Origin: Moritella sp. F3
Lineage (GTDB): Bacteria; Pseudomonadota; Gammaproteobacteria; Enterobacterales; Moritellaceae
NCBI RefSeq assembly: GCF_015082335.1
Contig: NZ_BLRL01000004.1
Coordinates: forward strand, 293,991 to 357,990
DNA length: 64,000 nt
Direction: 5' to 3'
How positions within the stretch are numbered: the stretch's first letter is position 1; every line of letters begins with the position of its first letter. Shown here in pieces: positions 10,181 through 18,695 of this stretch. The translations under genes and the position numbers were made by a program. The notes beneath the pieces are model-generated. The model saw only the letters and a program-made list of their open reading frames with translations. It searched no databases and was not told the origin of the DNA.

Positions 10181-10444
10181 TTATGCGTATAGACCCAAGT
10201 TTGCTTTAGCGAACTGTTCAAATTCAGTACAACCGCCAACGTGTTTTTCGTCAACAAAAATTTGTGGCACTGTATTAACAGGAACGCCAGCTGATTTTTC
10301 TAGGTCAGCTTTGCTGATACCTTCTGCAAGCATATCGATATAGTTGTAATCAAAATCTTCATTTTCAGCTTTTAATGTTTCTGCAATTTGTTTTGCACGT
10401 ACACAGAAAGGGCAACCAGGACGACCAAAGATAACTGTAAACAT
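10181..10444 (-). CDS. grxA: glutaredoxin 1 (GrxA family)
   Basis: Small cytoplasmic dithiol glutaredoxin that reduces ribonucleotide reductase and protein disulfides with glutathione. The active site is GRPGCPFCVRAK (CPFC where E. coli has CPYC), with the cis-proline segment VNTVPQIFVDEKHVGGCTEF. I start it at 10444 (MFTVIFGRPGC), giving 87 residues, close to E. coli GrxA (85). The open frame extends upstream to 10528, but those residues are not family-like, and GGAG lies about 10 bases before 10444. pdxH follows directly. Confidence 0.9.
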   Translation of the reverse strand: MFTVIFGRPGCPFCVRAKQIAETLKAENEDFDYNYIDMLAEGISKADLEKSAGVPVNTVPQIFVDEKHVGGCTEFEQFAKANLGLYA

Positions 10445-10757
10445 AATATAAAAACTCCGGGTAAAAAATTGCTTAGCACGCGATATGTACTCTATTATCA
10501 AGTACCAGTTGCTAGTGAGTGAATTCACTCTATATGCCTACATGATATGTTTTTCTGAAATAAAATGAAATTGTTTATTTAATAATCATCAATAGGAATT
10601 AGCTATTGATGACAAATTTAACATTATCGGTATAACTTTTGTTAAGAAATGTAATTTTTCAGCACTGAGTTCTAATAATTGCAGAGATAAATAGCAATCA
10701 TGATGGGGATCGGTGATAATTATCTATTAACTTTTATAAATCAGCTTGAAACGACAT
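10445..10757. other. intergenic region grxA / pssA
   Basis: AT-rich stretch of 313 bases between divergent genes. The one clear structure is the inverted repeat at 10586-10612, listed separately. Promoters for both genes must lie here, but I see no strong -35/-10 pair. Confidence 0.5.
10586..10612. repeat. perfect 10-bp inverted repeat upstream of pssA
   Basis: TCATCAATAG and its complement CTATTGATGA flank a 7-base spacer. There is no T-run on either side, so an operator or leader hairpin is more likely than a terminator. It lies about 145 bases before pssA. Confidence 0.5.
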
Positions 10758-12107
10758 ATGAAATCATTAGAGTTTTATCAATCTACGATTACCAACTTAA
10801 AGCAACTGCCGATGTCGGCAGGGCATATTGATGTTTTATTTTCAGCGCGTGATTTTAAAGCAAAAATATTAGATTTAATTGCTTCATCTTCGAAACGTAT
10901 TTATCTTTCGGCTTTGTATCTTCAAGATGACGATGCAGGTAAAGAAGTACTTAATGCGCTGTACCAGGCTCGAGTAAACAACCCTGGCTTAGTTATTAAA
11001 GTGTTCGTTGACTTTCATCGAGCACAACGTGGTCTTATTGGCCAGAAAGAACATGGCGGTAATGCCGACTTGTATAAAGACATGCGCAAAAGACTAGGCG
11101 ATAAAGTGACGATCCTAGGTGTGCCTGTTAAAGGTAAAGAAGTACTGGGTGTATTGCACCTCAAAGGCTTCATCTTTGATGATAACGTGTTGTACAGTGG
11201 CGCGAGTATTAATGATATCTATCTGCATCAAGCAGAAAAATACCGTTGTGATCGTTACCATGTATTGTATAACCCTGCATTAGCAGATTCGATGGTCGCG
11301 TATTTAGAAGATTACTTTGTCAGTCAAAACGCGGTGACCCGACTTGATGATGAGTCTATCCCTACAAGCAAAGCCTTGAAGCAAGATATTCGTCAATTCA
11401 AACATACATTACGTAGTGCGCAGTATCATTATATTAATACCACACCAGAAAGTAATGAAGTGGGTATCACGCCTATTTCAGGTTTTGGTCGTCATGGTAA
11501 TAAATTAAACCAAACCATCACTAACTTGCTACGCGCAGTTGAAAGTGAAGTAACTATTTTTACACCTTACTTTAATTTACCGCTATCAATATCGAAAGAT
11601 ATTAAGCGTCTATTAAAACGTAATGTAAAAGTAACCTTGGTTATCGGTGATAAAACCGCGAATGATTTTTTCATTCCACCGGAAGAACCGTTTAAAGTGA
11701 TATCAGCACTGCCTTATATCTATGAAACGTATTTACATAAGTTTGTAAAAGCTTGCCAACCTTATATCGATCAAGGTTTGCTTAATGTGCGTTTATGGAC
11801 TGATGAAGGCAACAGCTTCCACCTTAAAGGCTTGTGTTGTGATTATAAGTATCATCTATTAACAGGTAATAACTTAAACCCTCGCGCTTGGGGTTTAGAC
11901 CTTGAAAATGGTCTGTTGATTCATGATACTAAGCAGTTATTGAAAGATACTCTGCAAGCCGAGCAAGAGCATGTGATGAAAAATACCCGTCGCATTAAGC
12001 ACCTTTCTGATTTAGAAAGTATGTCGGACTATCCAGCTCCTGTGCAGAAATTTATGCGCCGTATTAAAACCACGCGCTTGGATATGTTGTTAAAACGTAT
12101 CTTGTAA
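10758..12107 (+). CDS. pssA: CDP-diacylglycerol--serine O-phosphatidyltransferase
   Basis: Phosphatidylserine synthase of the phospholipase D superfamily, first committed step to phosphatidylethanolamine; enterobacterial PssA associates with ribosomes and membranes. Two HKD-type motifs are visible: HLKGFIFDD near residue 134 and HLKGLCCDYKYHLLTGNNLNPRAWGLD near residue 352. The C-terminus (YPAPVQKFMRRIKTTRLDMLLKRIL) matches the basic tail of E. coli PssA. I start at the ATG at 10758 (MKSLEFYQS, 449 aa against 451 in E. coli); an in-frame TTG four codons earlier is less likely. Confidence 0.93.
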   Translation: MKSLEFYQSTITNLKQLPMSAGHIDVLFSARDFKAKILDLIASSSKRIYLSALYLQDDDAGKEVLNALYQARVNNPGLVIKVFVDFHRAQRGLIGQKEHGGNADLYKDMRKRLGDKVTILGVPVKGKEVLGVLHLKGFIFDDNVLYSGASINDIYLHQAEKYRCDRYHVLYNPALADSMVAYLEDYFVSQNAVTRLDDESIPTSKALKQDIRQFKHTLRSAQYHYINTTPESNEVGITPISGFGRHGNKLNQTITNLLRAVESEVTIFTPYFNLPLSISKDIKRLLKRNVKVTLVIGDKTANDFFIPPEEPFKVISALPYIYETYLHKFVKACQPYIDQGLLNVRLWTDEGNSFHLKGLCCDYKYHLLTGNNLNPRAWGLDLENGLLIHDTKQLLKDTLQAEQEHVMKNTRRIKHLSDLESMSDYPAPVQKFMRRIKTTRLDMLLKRIL

Positions 12108-12139
12108 TATAGCGATTGTTAAACGCTAAATGATATTCA

Positions 12140-12174
12140 CAAAGGCTTGTTACTATTGCAGTAACAAGCCTTTG
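12140..12174 (+). terminator. terminator after pssA
   Basis: Arms of 14 bp (12140-12153 and 12161-12174) around a 7-base loop, followed by TTGTTT. It is 33 bases after the pssA stop. Confidence 0.8.
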
Positions 12175-12372
12175 TTGTTTCTAGCGGCCTGGAATCCACT
12201 CATAATACGCTTTAGATAACATTTCTATTATAATTATATTGCGACTCAAATCATATTATGATGAAAATAAGATAAGGGTAAATTAGTTTCATTCTGTATA
12301 AGGCTATTGCTCTGTTCTAGCTAGCTGATTATACTCTGATTAACTATTAAACAATTATATTGGCTGTGACTT

Positions 12373-12684
12373 ATGCTCGGATTATTAAAACGATTTTTTT
12401 CTGCTTCTACGGATTCGGATACTAAAACTGCCGACAACACACCAAATGTTGAACCGGTACATTACAATGAGTATCTTATTTTTGTCATGCCACAAGAAGA
12501 AAGCGGTCAGTATCGTGTCGCTGGGTTAATTGAAAAACCAGTGACTGGAGACGAAGAAGCGGATAATTTAAAACACCAATTTATTCGTTCTGATGTGTGC
12601 ATGAATAAGCAGCAAGCTGAACAGATCACGTTACAAAAGTGCAAGTTATTCATCGATCAAGTCGGCGATAGCATGTTTAAGTAA
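12373..12684 (+). CDS. HlyU-family (PF10115) small protein
   Basis: A 103-residue protein matching the PF10115 pattern: MLGLLKRFF start, YNEYLIFVMPQEESGQYRVAGLIEK, HQFIRSDVCMNKQQAEQ and a C-terminal KCKLFIDQVGDSMF. The family name (transcriptional activator HlyU) is inherited and doubtful; it is unlike the ArsR-type HlyU of Vibrio cholerae and has no helix-turn-helix that I can see. The gene ends 36 bases before msrA and probably shares its transcript. Confidence 0.7.
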   Translation: MLGLLKRFFSASTDSDTKTADNTPNVEPVHYNEYLIFVMPQEESGQYRVAGLIEKPVTGDEEADNLKHQFIRSDVCMNKQQAEQITLQKCKLFIDQVGDSMFK

Positions 12685-12720
12685 ACACTGTCTTTTGACT
12701 CATTACCGTTGGAGTTCACT

Positions 12721-13362
12721 ATGTTTTTTGAAAAAAATAAGTTAACTATGGTTAGTAAATCAGATGCGCTGTCAGATAATCCGACGGCAATATCGGTTGA
12801 TGCGTTTCATTATGTCGCAGGTACCAAAATGGTCCCGCCGTTTGCTGAACCATATCAAGCCTGCTATTTCGCAATGGGCTGTTTTTGGGGCGCAGAACGT
12901 TTGTTCTGGTCAATCCCCGGCGTAGTAACAACCGCAGTGGGTTATCAAGGTGGCTACACTGTGCATCCACGTTATCAGCAAGTTTGCACGGGTCAAACGG
13001 GTCACACCGAAGTGGTGCTAGTGGTTTTTAACCCTGAAGTGATTAGCTATGCAGAATTGTTGATCTTGTTTTGGGAAAACCATCAACCCACTCAAGGCAT
13101 GCGTCAAGGTAATGATAAGGGGACGCAATATCGCTCGGCCTTGTACTGCAGTTCGCCGCAGCAATTGGCTGAAGCAAAAGCATCTGCTGCGCATTATCAG
13201 CAAGCATTGTTAGATAGCGGTAGCACGGAAACGATCACGACTGAAATTGATATGGCAGCACCATTTTATTATGCTGAAGCAGAACATCAACAATACTTAG
13301 CTAAAAATCCACAAGGCTATTGTGGCTTAGGCGGCAGTGGTATTTGTTACCCGAGTAATTAA
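12721..13362 (+). CDS. msrA: peptide methionine-S-sulfoxide reductase MsrA
   Basis: Repairs oxidised methionine (S-sulfoxide) in proteins. The catalytic motif is AMGCFWGAERLFW, followed by GVVTTAVGYQGGYTVHPRYQQVCTGQTGH in the family order; the resolving Cys pair lies in the glycine-rich tail (GYCGLGGSGICYP). Start chosen at the ATG at 12721, preceded by GGAG; the open frame begins at a TTG four codons earlier. 213 aa, as in E. coli (212). It sits between the HlyU-family gene and the M50 peptidase (2-base gap), suggesting one transcript. Confidence 0.94.
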   Translation: MFFEKNKLTMVSKSDALSDNPTAISVDAFHYVAGTKMVPPFAEPYQACYFAMGCFWGAERLFWSIPGVVTTAVGYQGGYTVHPRYQQVCTGQTGHTEVVLVVFNPEVISYAELLILFWENHQPTQGMRQGNDKGTQYRSALYCSSPQQLAEAKASAAHYQQALLDSGSTETITTEIDMAAPFYYAEAEHQQYLAKNPQGYCGLGGSGICYPSN

Positions 13363-13364
13363 TC

Positions 13365-14006
13365 ATGATCGCGAGAGATAGACGAATTCTATTTATACTG
13401 GTATTCACGGTTCTCGCTTTTATGTGGCAAAGTGCGCTAATTGCACCACTGAAGATTTTGGTGGTGTTTTTGCATGAGTTAAGTCATGCGTTAGCTACTT
13501 GGCTTACAGGCGGTAAAGTGGTGGAGTTTGTCGTGTCAGCTTATCAAAGTGGCCACGTTCGCTCTATGGGCGGCTCACGGTTTATTATTTTGAGTGCTGG
13601 TTATTTAGGTTCATTACTGTTTGGCTTGTTATTTTATGTAGCCAGCAGTCGTCGGAAAACCACCGATATTAGTTTAGCGTTATTGGCTATCACTATGTTA
13701 CTGGTTGCTGTGTTCTTCGGTGGCACTTTATATACCATAGGTTTTGCGGCAGTTATAGCGTTGACGATCATGGCATTGTTAAAGTATGCCAATGCGGCAA
13801 TCAAGCAAACGGTATTATTAGTGTTTGCCAGCGCTAGCATGATTTATGTGCCTATCGACATTTGGCAAGATACCATCGTACATAGTGGCTCGTTATCTGA
13901 CGCCCGTATGTTAGCGAATGAAATGGGCGGCGCGACCTTTATGTGGGGCGGTCTGTGGTTTGTCGCAAGTTTATATTTTATTTATTTAACGCTGCGTAAA
14001 TCTTGA
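13365..14006 (+). CDS. M50-like membrane zinc metallopeptidase
   Basis: A 213-residue polytopic membrane protein (five to six hydrophobic segments) with an HExxH zinc motif inside a membrane segment (VVFLHELSHALATWLTGG, near residue 42). This and the short length fit the M50B-like family (PF13398). The second zinc ligand motif of classical site-2 proteases (NxxPxxxxDG) is not evident. Substrate unknown. It starts 2 bases after the msrA stop and ends 2 bases from the convergent phosphopantetheinyl transferase gene, so no terminator fits between them. Confidence 0.72.
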   Translation: MIARDRRILFILVFTVLAFMWQSALIAPLKILVVFLHELSHALATWLTGGKVVEFVVSAYQSGHVRSMGGSRFIILSAGYLGSLLFGLLFYVASSRRKTTDISLALLAITMLLVAVFFGGTLYTIGFAAVIALTIMALLKYANAAIKQTVLLVFASASMIYVPIDIWQDTIVHSGSLSDARMLANEMGGATFMWGGLWFVASLYFIYLTLRKS

Positions 14007-14008
14007 TT

Positions 14009-14833
14009 TTAGCTATGACACGACACTGTATCGACTACCGTGTTGGCTAGTATCTGAATATGGGCATTATCAGTGAGCTCAATATCACTGATGATGCTAA
14101 TATCAAACGTCTTGCTAGTGACTTCATCATGAACTTCATAACGACCAGAACGTACATTCAACGATTGGCAATACTCAAACACATTATCACGTAATAACGT
14201 CGCTATCGGCTGTTTTATGGCTTTAGCTAACGCCTCTTTTAGCGTCCATATACGATATAACGCCTCAGCATGCACTTCCTTACTAATCTGTTCAGAAACA
14301 TCTTCAGCTTGACTCATACAAGCGCGTAATTCTTCACGATGGTAATAATGTTTAGCGACTTTTTCGAGTGATCGTTTGGTCGATAGCCATTCTAAATCGA
14401 CCCCCAGTTGTATTGATTTAAATGCAGACTGTTGGCTCGGTACAAGCGCGACGAGTACGTTGCCGTGTGAGTGTGATATACAGCTATGTAACGCGACGAT
14501 TTTGTTATGCTGATAAACCTTTAAGCAAGTATCTTTATCATCGAATAGTACGGTCAGAGAGTCAAAATCATAGCCGAAGTATTGGCTCGCATAGGCCTTA
14601 ATAATAAAACGACTCGCGAGGTATTCTTGCTTTGCTTGCAGCTGTTTACGCTTGGCTAATATCGTTCGTTCTTGTGGCTGTAAATACTGTGAAGCCAGTG
14701 CCGTGATCTGTTCGCTAGCAATGTTGTTACTGTTAAAGAAGTAAACATTCATTGGTGCATCTGCATTGATTAGCAAGTCGTTATGCGAACTAAATGTTAA
14801 TTGCTGACGAAAGAATAGGGCTGTGTGTGGCAT
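14009..14833 (-). CDS. Sfp-type 4'-phosphopantetheinyl transferase superfamily protein
   Basis: Cytoplasmic enzyme expected to transfer phosphopantetheine from CoA to carrier-protein serines. Core motifs are CISHSHGNVLVAL, LGVDLEWLSTKRS (Mg-binding D and E) and YRIWTLKEALAKAIKQP, the W/KEAxxK signature. At 274 residues it has the two-domain Sfp layout, not the short AcpS type. No polyketide, siderophore or PUFA synthase gene lies in the window. In Moritella and Shewanella the PUFA synthase activator PfaE is an enzyme of this type, so PfaE is a reasonable but unproven identity. An alternative start is the ATG at 14752 (MNVYFFNSNN). Confidence 0.82.
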   Translation of the reverse strand: MPHTALFFRQQLTFSSHNDLLINADAPMNVYFFNSNNIASEQITALASQYLQPQERTILAKRKQLQAKQEYLASRFIIKAYASQYFGYDFDSLTVLFDDKDTCLKVYQHNKIVALHSCISHSHGNVLVALVPSQQSAFKSIQLGVDLEWLSTKRSLEKVAKHYYHREELRACMSQAEDVSEQISKEVHAEALYRIWTLKEALAKAIKQPIATLLRDNVFEYCQSLNVRSGRYEVHDEVTSKTFDISIISDIELTDNAHIQILANTVVDTVSCHS

Positions 14834-14887
14834 GCAAGCTGAGACCGTTATAGTGCTGTGGGCGCAAAGTATAACAATCTCTGTCTG

Positions 14888-15436
14888 TTACTTCAGTAAA
14901 CCTTGCCATTTTTTTTGCTGTCGGATCAACCATTCTGGCGTCGTTGTTGTCATTCCCTCTGGTTTTAAAGTGGGGTGGGATATCATAATTTTATTAATGG
15001 TTAATTCTTGTTGTTGTTCGATGTCGATAAATAAGATAGTCTTGCCATTTTCGAGGGATTGCTTGAATGACAGGCTATTAATATTGGGCAGTTGAATACT
15101 CATGTGCTCACCTTCCCAAGTGCAAAAAACCAGTACCAGTAAGGCGAATATGATAAGTGGCATACCACCCAGTGGACCAAGATACCAGCCTTGAAAGTAA
15201 GTCAGTAGCAAGATGGTGGCTGCGCACACAATGCCAATTGCAGCGCCGATATCACCAGGCTTAATTAAGCCTTTCTTCAGTGAGTTATCCACTTCGTATA
15301 AGTGATGATGTACTAAGGATTTATCATCATTAGTTAAAGTATGGATATGGTTTTTATCTATGCCATAGGATTGTAATTCATGTTCGATTATCTCGACTTC
15401 ATCCAGCGAGTCGACGATATAGTAATGTCTTAACAT
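14888..15436 (-). CDS. hypothetical two-segment membrane protein
   Basis: I do not recognise a named family. The 182-residue protein has a soluble N-terminal part of about 60 residues (MLRHYYIVDSLDEVEIIEHE, reminiscent of small alpha/beta stress-protein domains), two adjacent membrane segments (GAAIGIVCAATILLLTYFQG and PLIIFALLVLVFCTW), and a soluble C-terminal half containing GKTILFIDIEQQQE. Start taken at 15436 because AAGGATG stands at proper distance; the ATG at 15445 has no room for a ribosome site. It stands alone between the transferase and the TSUP gene. Confidence 0.6.
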   Translation of the reverse strand: MLRHYYIVDSLDEVEIIEHELQSYGIDKNHIHTLTNDDKSLVHHHLYEVDNSLKKGLIKPGDIGAAIGIVCAATILLLTYFQGWYLGPLGGMPLIIFALLVLVFCTWEGEHMSIQLPNINSLSFKQSLENGKTILFIDIEQQQELTINKIMISHPTLKPEGMTTTTPEWLIRQQKKWQGLLK

Positions 15437-15509
15437 GGTAACCATCCTTACAGCTCAATGGCATGATAATAACTTCAGTGCAGAATCTTATAATTATAGT
15501 TGAAAACAG

Positions 15510-16292
15510 CTATACCAGAAGAAACTTATAACCTAATGACGTCATCAATAACATCAGCGATACGGATAATGTCTTACGTACAAAGTCAGGGCCAAATTTC
15601 ATTGCTGATGCACTGCCTAAATGGTTACCAATCAGGTTCATCACCACTAAAGGAAGCGCTAGCATATAAAGCAATTTACCCGCTAACATAAACGCAATTA
15701 ATGCCCCTATATTAGACGAGAAGTTGAAGAGCTTTGAGTTTGCTGACGCCGAGACCAAGTCAAATTTTAATAAGTAGTGCAAAACCAAGATCAAGAAACT
15801 GCCCGTCCCAGGTCCAAAGAAACCATCATAAAAACCAATCACAAATACGGCTAATGGCACGCCAAAATAGATAACCTTAGTATTAATGACTTGTTCACTC
15901 TGGTGATTATCTTGCTTGGGAATAAAAGAGATGATGATGCCGATAGGTAACATACCTAGGATTATCTTGCCGACCGTATCAGGATCAAAGTAGAGGATCG
16001 CTTCAGCGCCTAAGTAAGCGCCCACTAGTCCAGCGGGGATCCCTGATGCCACCGCATTCCAAATGACCTTTTTGTTTTTGACAAAGTTTCGGATCGCAGC
16101 AATGGTACCGAGTGTGCTGACTATTTTTTCTTGCCCTAAAGCAAGTTGTGGTGGTAACCCCGCTAAGATGAATGAAGGCAGGAGTATCAGGCCTCCACCG
16201 CCTGCCACGCTATCAATAAAGCCAGCTGCAAGTGCGGATGCCATTAACGCTAACAGTATCCACAGCGTAATATCTGAACCAAAAATTTCCAT
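15510..16292 (-). CDS. TSUP-family (TauE/SafE) membrane transporter
   Basis: A 260-residue inner-membrane protein with about eight hydrophobic segments and TSUP hallmarks: the glycine-rich GFIDSVAGGGGLILLPSFILAGLPPQLALG at the start and the repeat-related GFYDGFFGPGTGSFLI in the middle. The family exports or imports sulfur oxyanions and small organosulfonates; substrate not deducible. It is divergent from a MocR-type regulator with about 300 bases between, an arrangement in which the regulator usually controls its neighbour. Alternative names in databases are YfcA or UPF0721. Confidence 0.85.
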   Translation of the reverse strand: MEIFGSDITLWILLALMASALAAGFIDSVAGGGGLILLPSFILAGLPPQLALGQEKIVSTLGTIAAIRNFVKNKKVIWNAVASGIPAGLVGAYLGAEAILYFDPDTVGKIILGMLPIGIIISFIPKQDNHQSEQVINTKVIYFGVPLAVFVIGFYDGFFGPGTGSFLILVLHYLLKFDLVSASANSKLFNFSSNIGALIAFMLAGKLLYMLALPLVVMNLIGNHLGSASAMKFGPDFVRKTLSVSLMLLMTSLGYKFLLV

Positions 16293-16590
16293 TGTTATTC
16301 TCCCGTCGGTATAAATAATTTAGCCACCCTTGTTGATCTTTACAGATCCTAATTGGATCTAAAATGTAAAAATCACAATGACATATGTCAATTGGTACGG
16401 TATTGCATTATGGTGTGGTATGTCAATTACATTCATACAATTAATTAACAACTATGCTTTTATGAAACAATGCTTTTATGAATAGATAAATAGAGAGGAG
16501 TAATGGATCTAGCACTGTATGTTTTATTTCAGCAAGGTAAACTAAGGGGAGTTAGATTATGTTTTTTCAGTGTTCATTAGAGGCAAGTTA
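16293..16590. promoter_or_regulatory. divergent control region TSUP / MocR with repeats
   Basis: Contains three notable elements. An inverted repeat AGATCC-N5-GGATCT lies at 16344-16360. A 12-bp palindrome TGACATATGTCA lies at 16379-16390. A direct repeat TATGTCAATT occurs at 16384-16393 and 16419-16428, 35 bases apart start to start. MocR regulators such as GabR and PdxR are known to use spaced direct repeats in such divergent regions. AGAGG precedes the MocR start by about 7 bases. Confidence 0.5.
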
Positions 16591-17937
16591 ATGAGTGATA
16601 TAAAGTTTCGACAGATCGCCGAAACCATTGAAGCTAGAATTAATACCGGTGTGTATCCCGCGAATACTAAATTACCGCCGCATCGAGTGCTCGCTGATGA
16701 GCTTGAAACGACGCCAACAACAGTGTCTAAAGCCTACAAATTATTGGCAGATAAAAACAAAGTGGAATCCTTTGTTGGTCGTGGCACGTTTGTCTGTGGT
16801 GATTCAGAATTGGAAACAGTTATTCAAGCACCAGAGGATGATGTGGATTATAACTTTTCTATTCTACAGCCGTGTTTAGAATATAATGTGTTACCACTAC
16901 AGGCCGCATTTCAACAAACCTATGCGACATTATCGAGTGAACTATTGGGTTATATTGAGCACTCAGGACATTTAGCGCATCGACAAGCGGGGATGAAATG
17001 GGCGACAGAATTTGGTTTGTCAGTATCAGATCCAGAGCAAATACTGCTTGCCAGTGGTGCGCAGAATGCATTGGATATTTTGATCCAGACTTATACCAAT
17101 CCGGGTGATTGTATTGCCGTTGAAGCATTTACTTACCCTGGTATTCTCTCTATCGTTAATTTATTGGGTCGTCGTATTGTCGAAGTTGCGATGGACGATA
17201 AAGGCATGTGCCCGGTTGCGCTTAAACAAGCTATGCTTAGCGATAAACCGAAAGTAGTTGTCATCGTGCCGTCACATCAAAACCCAACGGGTGTGACAAT
17301 GCCGAAAGCGCGTAGAGAAGCGATTGCTAAAGTGATCCGCGCTGGTGATATTTGGTTATTAGAAGATGATATTTATGGCTTCTTAAATGAAACGACTCTC
17401 CCTGCTATCGGTAACTATATTCCGGAAAAAAGTTTTCACATTACCAGTTTGTCAAAAGCGATTAGCCCGGCGTTACGTTGTGCCTTTATCAAAGCACCAA
17501 AAAGTGAGATCCGCAGAGTTGGCGCATGTATTCGCACGTCTATTTGGCTAGCGTCACCGCTTAACTTTGCTGTGGCCACGCAGTTGATTAATTCTGGTGT
17601 TGCATTTGCTATGGCTAACCAACAAAAACAATTGGCCAAACAGCGTCAAAGCTTTGTGGCAGAGCAATTTGGATTTTTAGTCAGCAGCAGTCAGTCGACC
17701 AGTTATCATGTCTGGATCCAACTACCTGAACATTGGCGACAAGAACACTTGGTTATGGAAGCCAAAAACCAACAATTATTGGTGAGCAGTGGCGGTTATT
17801 TCTCGCAACAGAGTGATAAAAGTAACCATATTCGATTATCGTTAATGGCGATAAATGACGAACAACGCTTTCAGCAAGGTATTGTATTGCTAGCGAACCT
17901 ACTCAAAGATGGGCAAGGTTCACACTTCCTGTTTTAA
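16591..17937 (+). CDS. MocR-type (GntR/aminotransferase) transcriptional regulator
   Basis: 448-residue fusion of a GntR winged helix (about 1-70: FRQIAETIEARINTGVYP, LADELETTPTTVSKAY) and a fold-type I aminotransferase-like effector domain (about 95-448). The PLP-binding lysine is visible in TSLSKAISPALRC, with the pyridine-ring Asp in LLEDDIYG and an NPTG motif in SHQNPTGVTM. Start at the ATG at 16591, which has AGAGG upstream; the frame opens at a GTG seven codons earlier. Likely binds PLP plus an amine or amino acid and controls the divergent TSUP gene, which is inference from position. Confidence 0.87.
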   Translation: MSDIKFRQIAETIEARINTGVYPANTKLPPHRVLADELETTPTTVSKAYKLLADKNKVESFVGRGTFVCGDSELETVIQAPEDDVDYNFSILQPCLEYNVLPLQAAFQQTYATLSSELLGYIEHSGHLAHRQAGMKWATEFGLSVSDPEQILLASGAQNALDILIQTYTNPGDCIAVEAFTYPGILSIVNLLGRRIVEVAMDDKGMCPVALKQAMLSDKPKVVVIVPSHQNPTGVTMPKARREAIAKVIRAGDIWLLEDDIYGFLNETTLPAIGNYIPEKSFHITSLSKAISPALRCAFIKAPKSEIRRVGACIRTSIWLASPLNFAVATQLINSGVAFAMANQQKQLAKQRQSFVAEQFGFLVSSSQSTSYHVWIQLPEHWRQEHLVMEAKNQQLLVSSGGYFSQQSDKSNHIRLSLMAINDEQRFQQGIVLLANLLKDGQGSHFLF

Positions 17938-17993
17938 TTACTTAACCTACTGCGATATAAGTGAATAATACGACATTGGACTAAGGAGAGTTT

Positions 17994-18632
17994 ATGTTGA
18001 AAAATACGATAACGGGCATACTTATTTTAAGTTGTTCTGGCTGTGTCTTATTAGAAAAGAAAGATCCGATAGCACCAGTTATAGATCCTGCGGATGCGGT
18101 TACCCCGGTATTACTACTAGCACCAGAAGCAACGCCGATATCTGCCGCTGAGTGTGCTGGTGACATGGAGTTACCAGTCGAATTTAGTCGTAAGTTTACC
18201 GCTGTATCAGATCCCGCACTGTTAGCACAATCTATCGGTGAACCGGATGAAGGCAAACTCTGTCAGGGTCAGGTGTATGTAGCTAAGCAGAATACACAAA
18301 TTATGTTGTTTCGCGCTTGGAATAGCAGCAATTCAGCAAGTGAATTCGGGGAGTGGTGGGCACTTAAAAGTCCACGTGGACAAATAGCCCAATATCGCAG
18401 TGATTATCAAATATGCTATCAATGGTCGCCGTTAGATAAAATGACCTTGTGCAGTTTAAAAGCGGGTGCAAAAGTGGTTATCGGCACGGGGCAAAGCGCC
18501 ACATGTTCGTCATATCTTGATTACCCGACCTCAGCGAAGAAACAAGTCTATGTAGCGAATGCTGAAGCTAACTTATTTGATTGTAATAGCTACAATGCTG
18601 AATTTAACTGGACGCCTATTATTGGTAATTAA
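17994..18632 (+). CDS. hypothetical lipoprotein
   Basis: 212 residues, not recognised. The leader ends ILSCSGCVLLEKK, where either Cys 14 or Cys 17 could be lipidated; neither is a textbook lipobox. A Pro/Ala-rich linker follows (about 25-50) and then a domain with seven Cys, including YQICYQW, MTLCSL and SATCSSYLDY, suggesting disulfides in the periplasm. The stop codon lies in an 8-bp inverted repeat (18628-18653). It precedes the DUF4344 gene by 63 bases in the same direction. Confidence 0.6.
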   Translation: MLKNTITGILILSCSGCVLLEKKDPIAPVIDPADAVTPVLLLAPEATPISAAECAGDMELPVEFSRKFTAVSDPALLAQSIGEPDEGKLCQGQVYVAKQNTQIMLFRAWNSSNSASEFGEWWALKSPRGQIAQYRSDYQICYQWSPLDKMTLCSLKAGAKVVIGTGQSATCSSYLDYPTSAKKQVYVANAEANLFDCNSYNAEFNWTPIIGN

Positions 18633-18695
18633 TCCTTATTATGAGGGATTAATGCTACCTATTATTAAAGTCTATTAAGCGGTAAGGAGAAAGGT

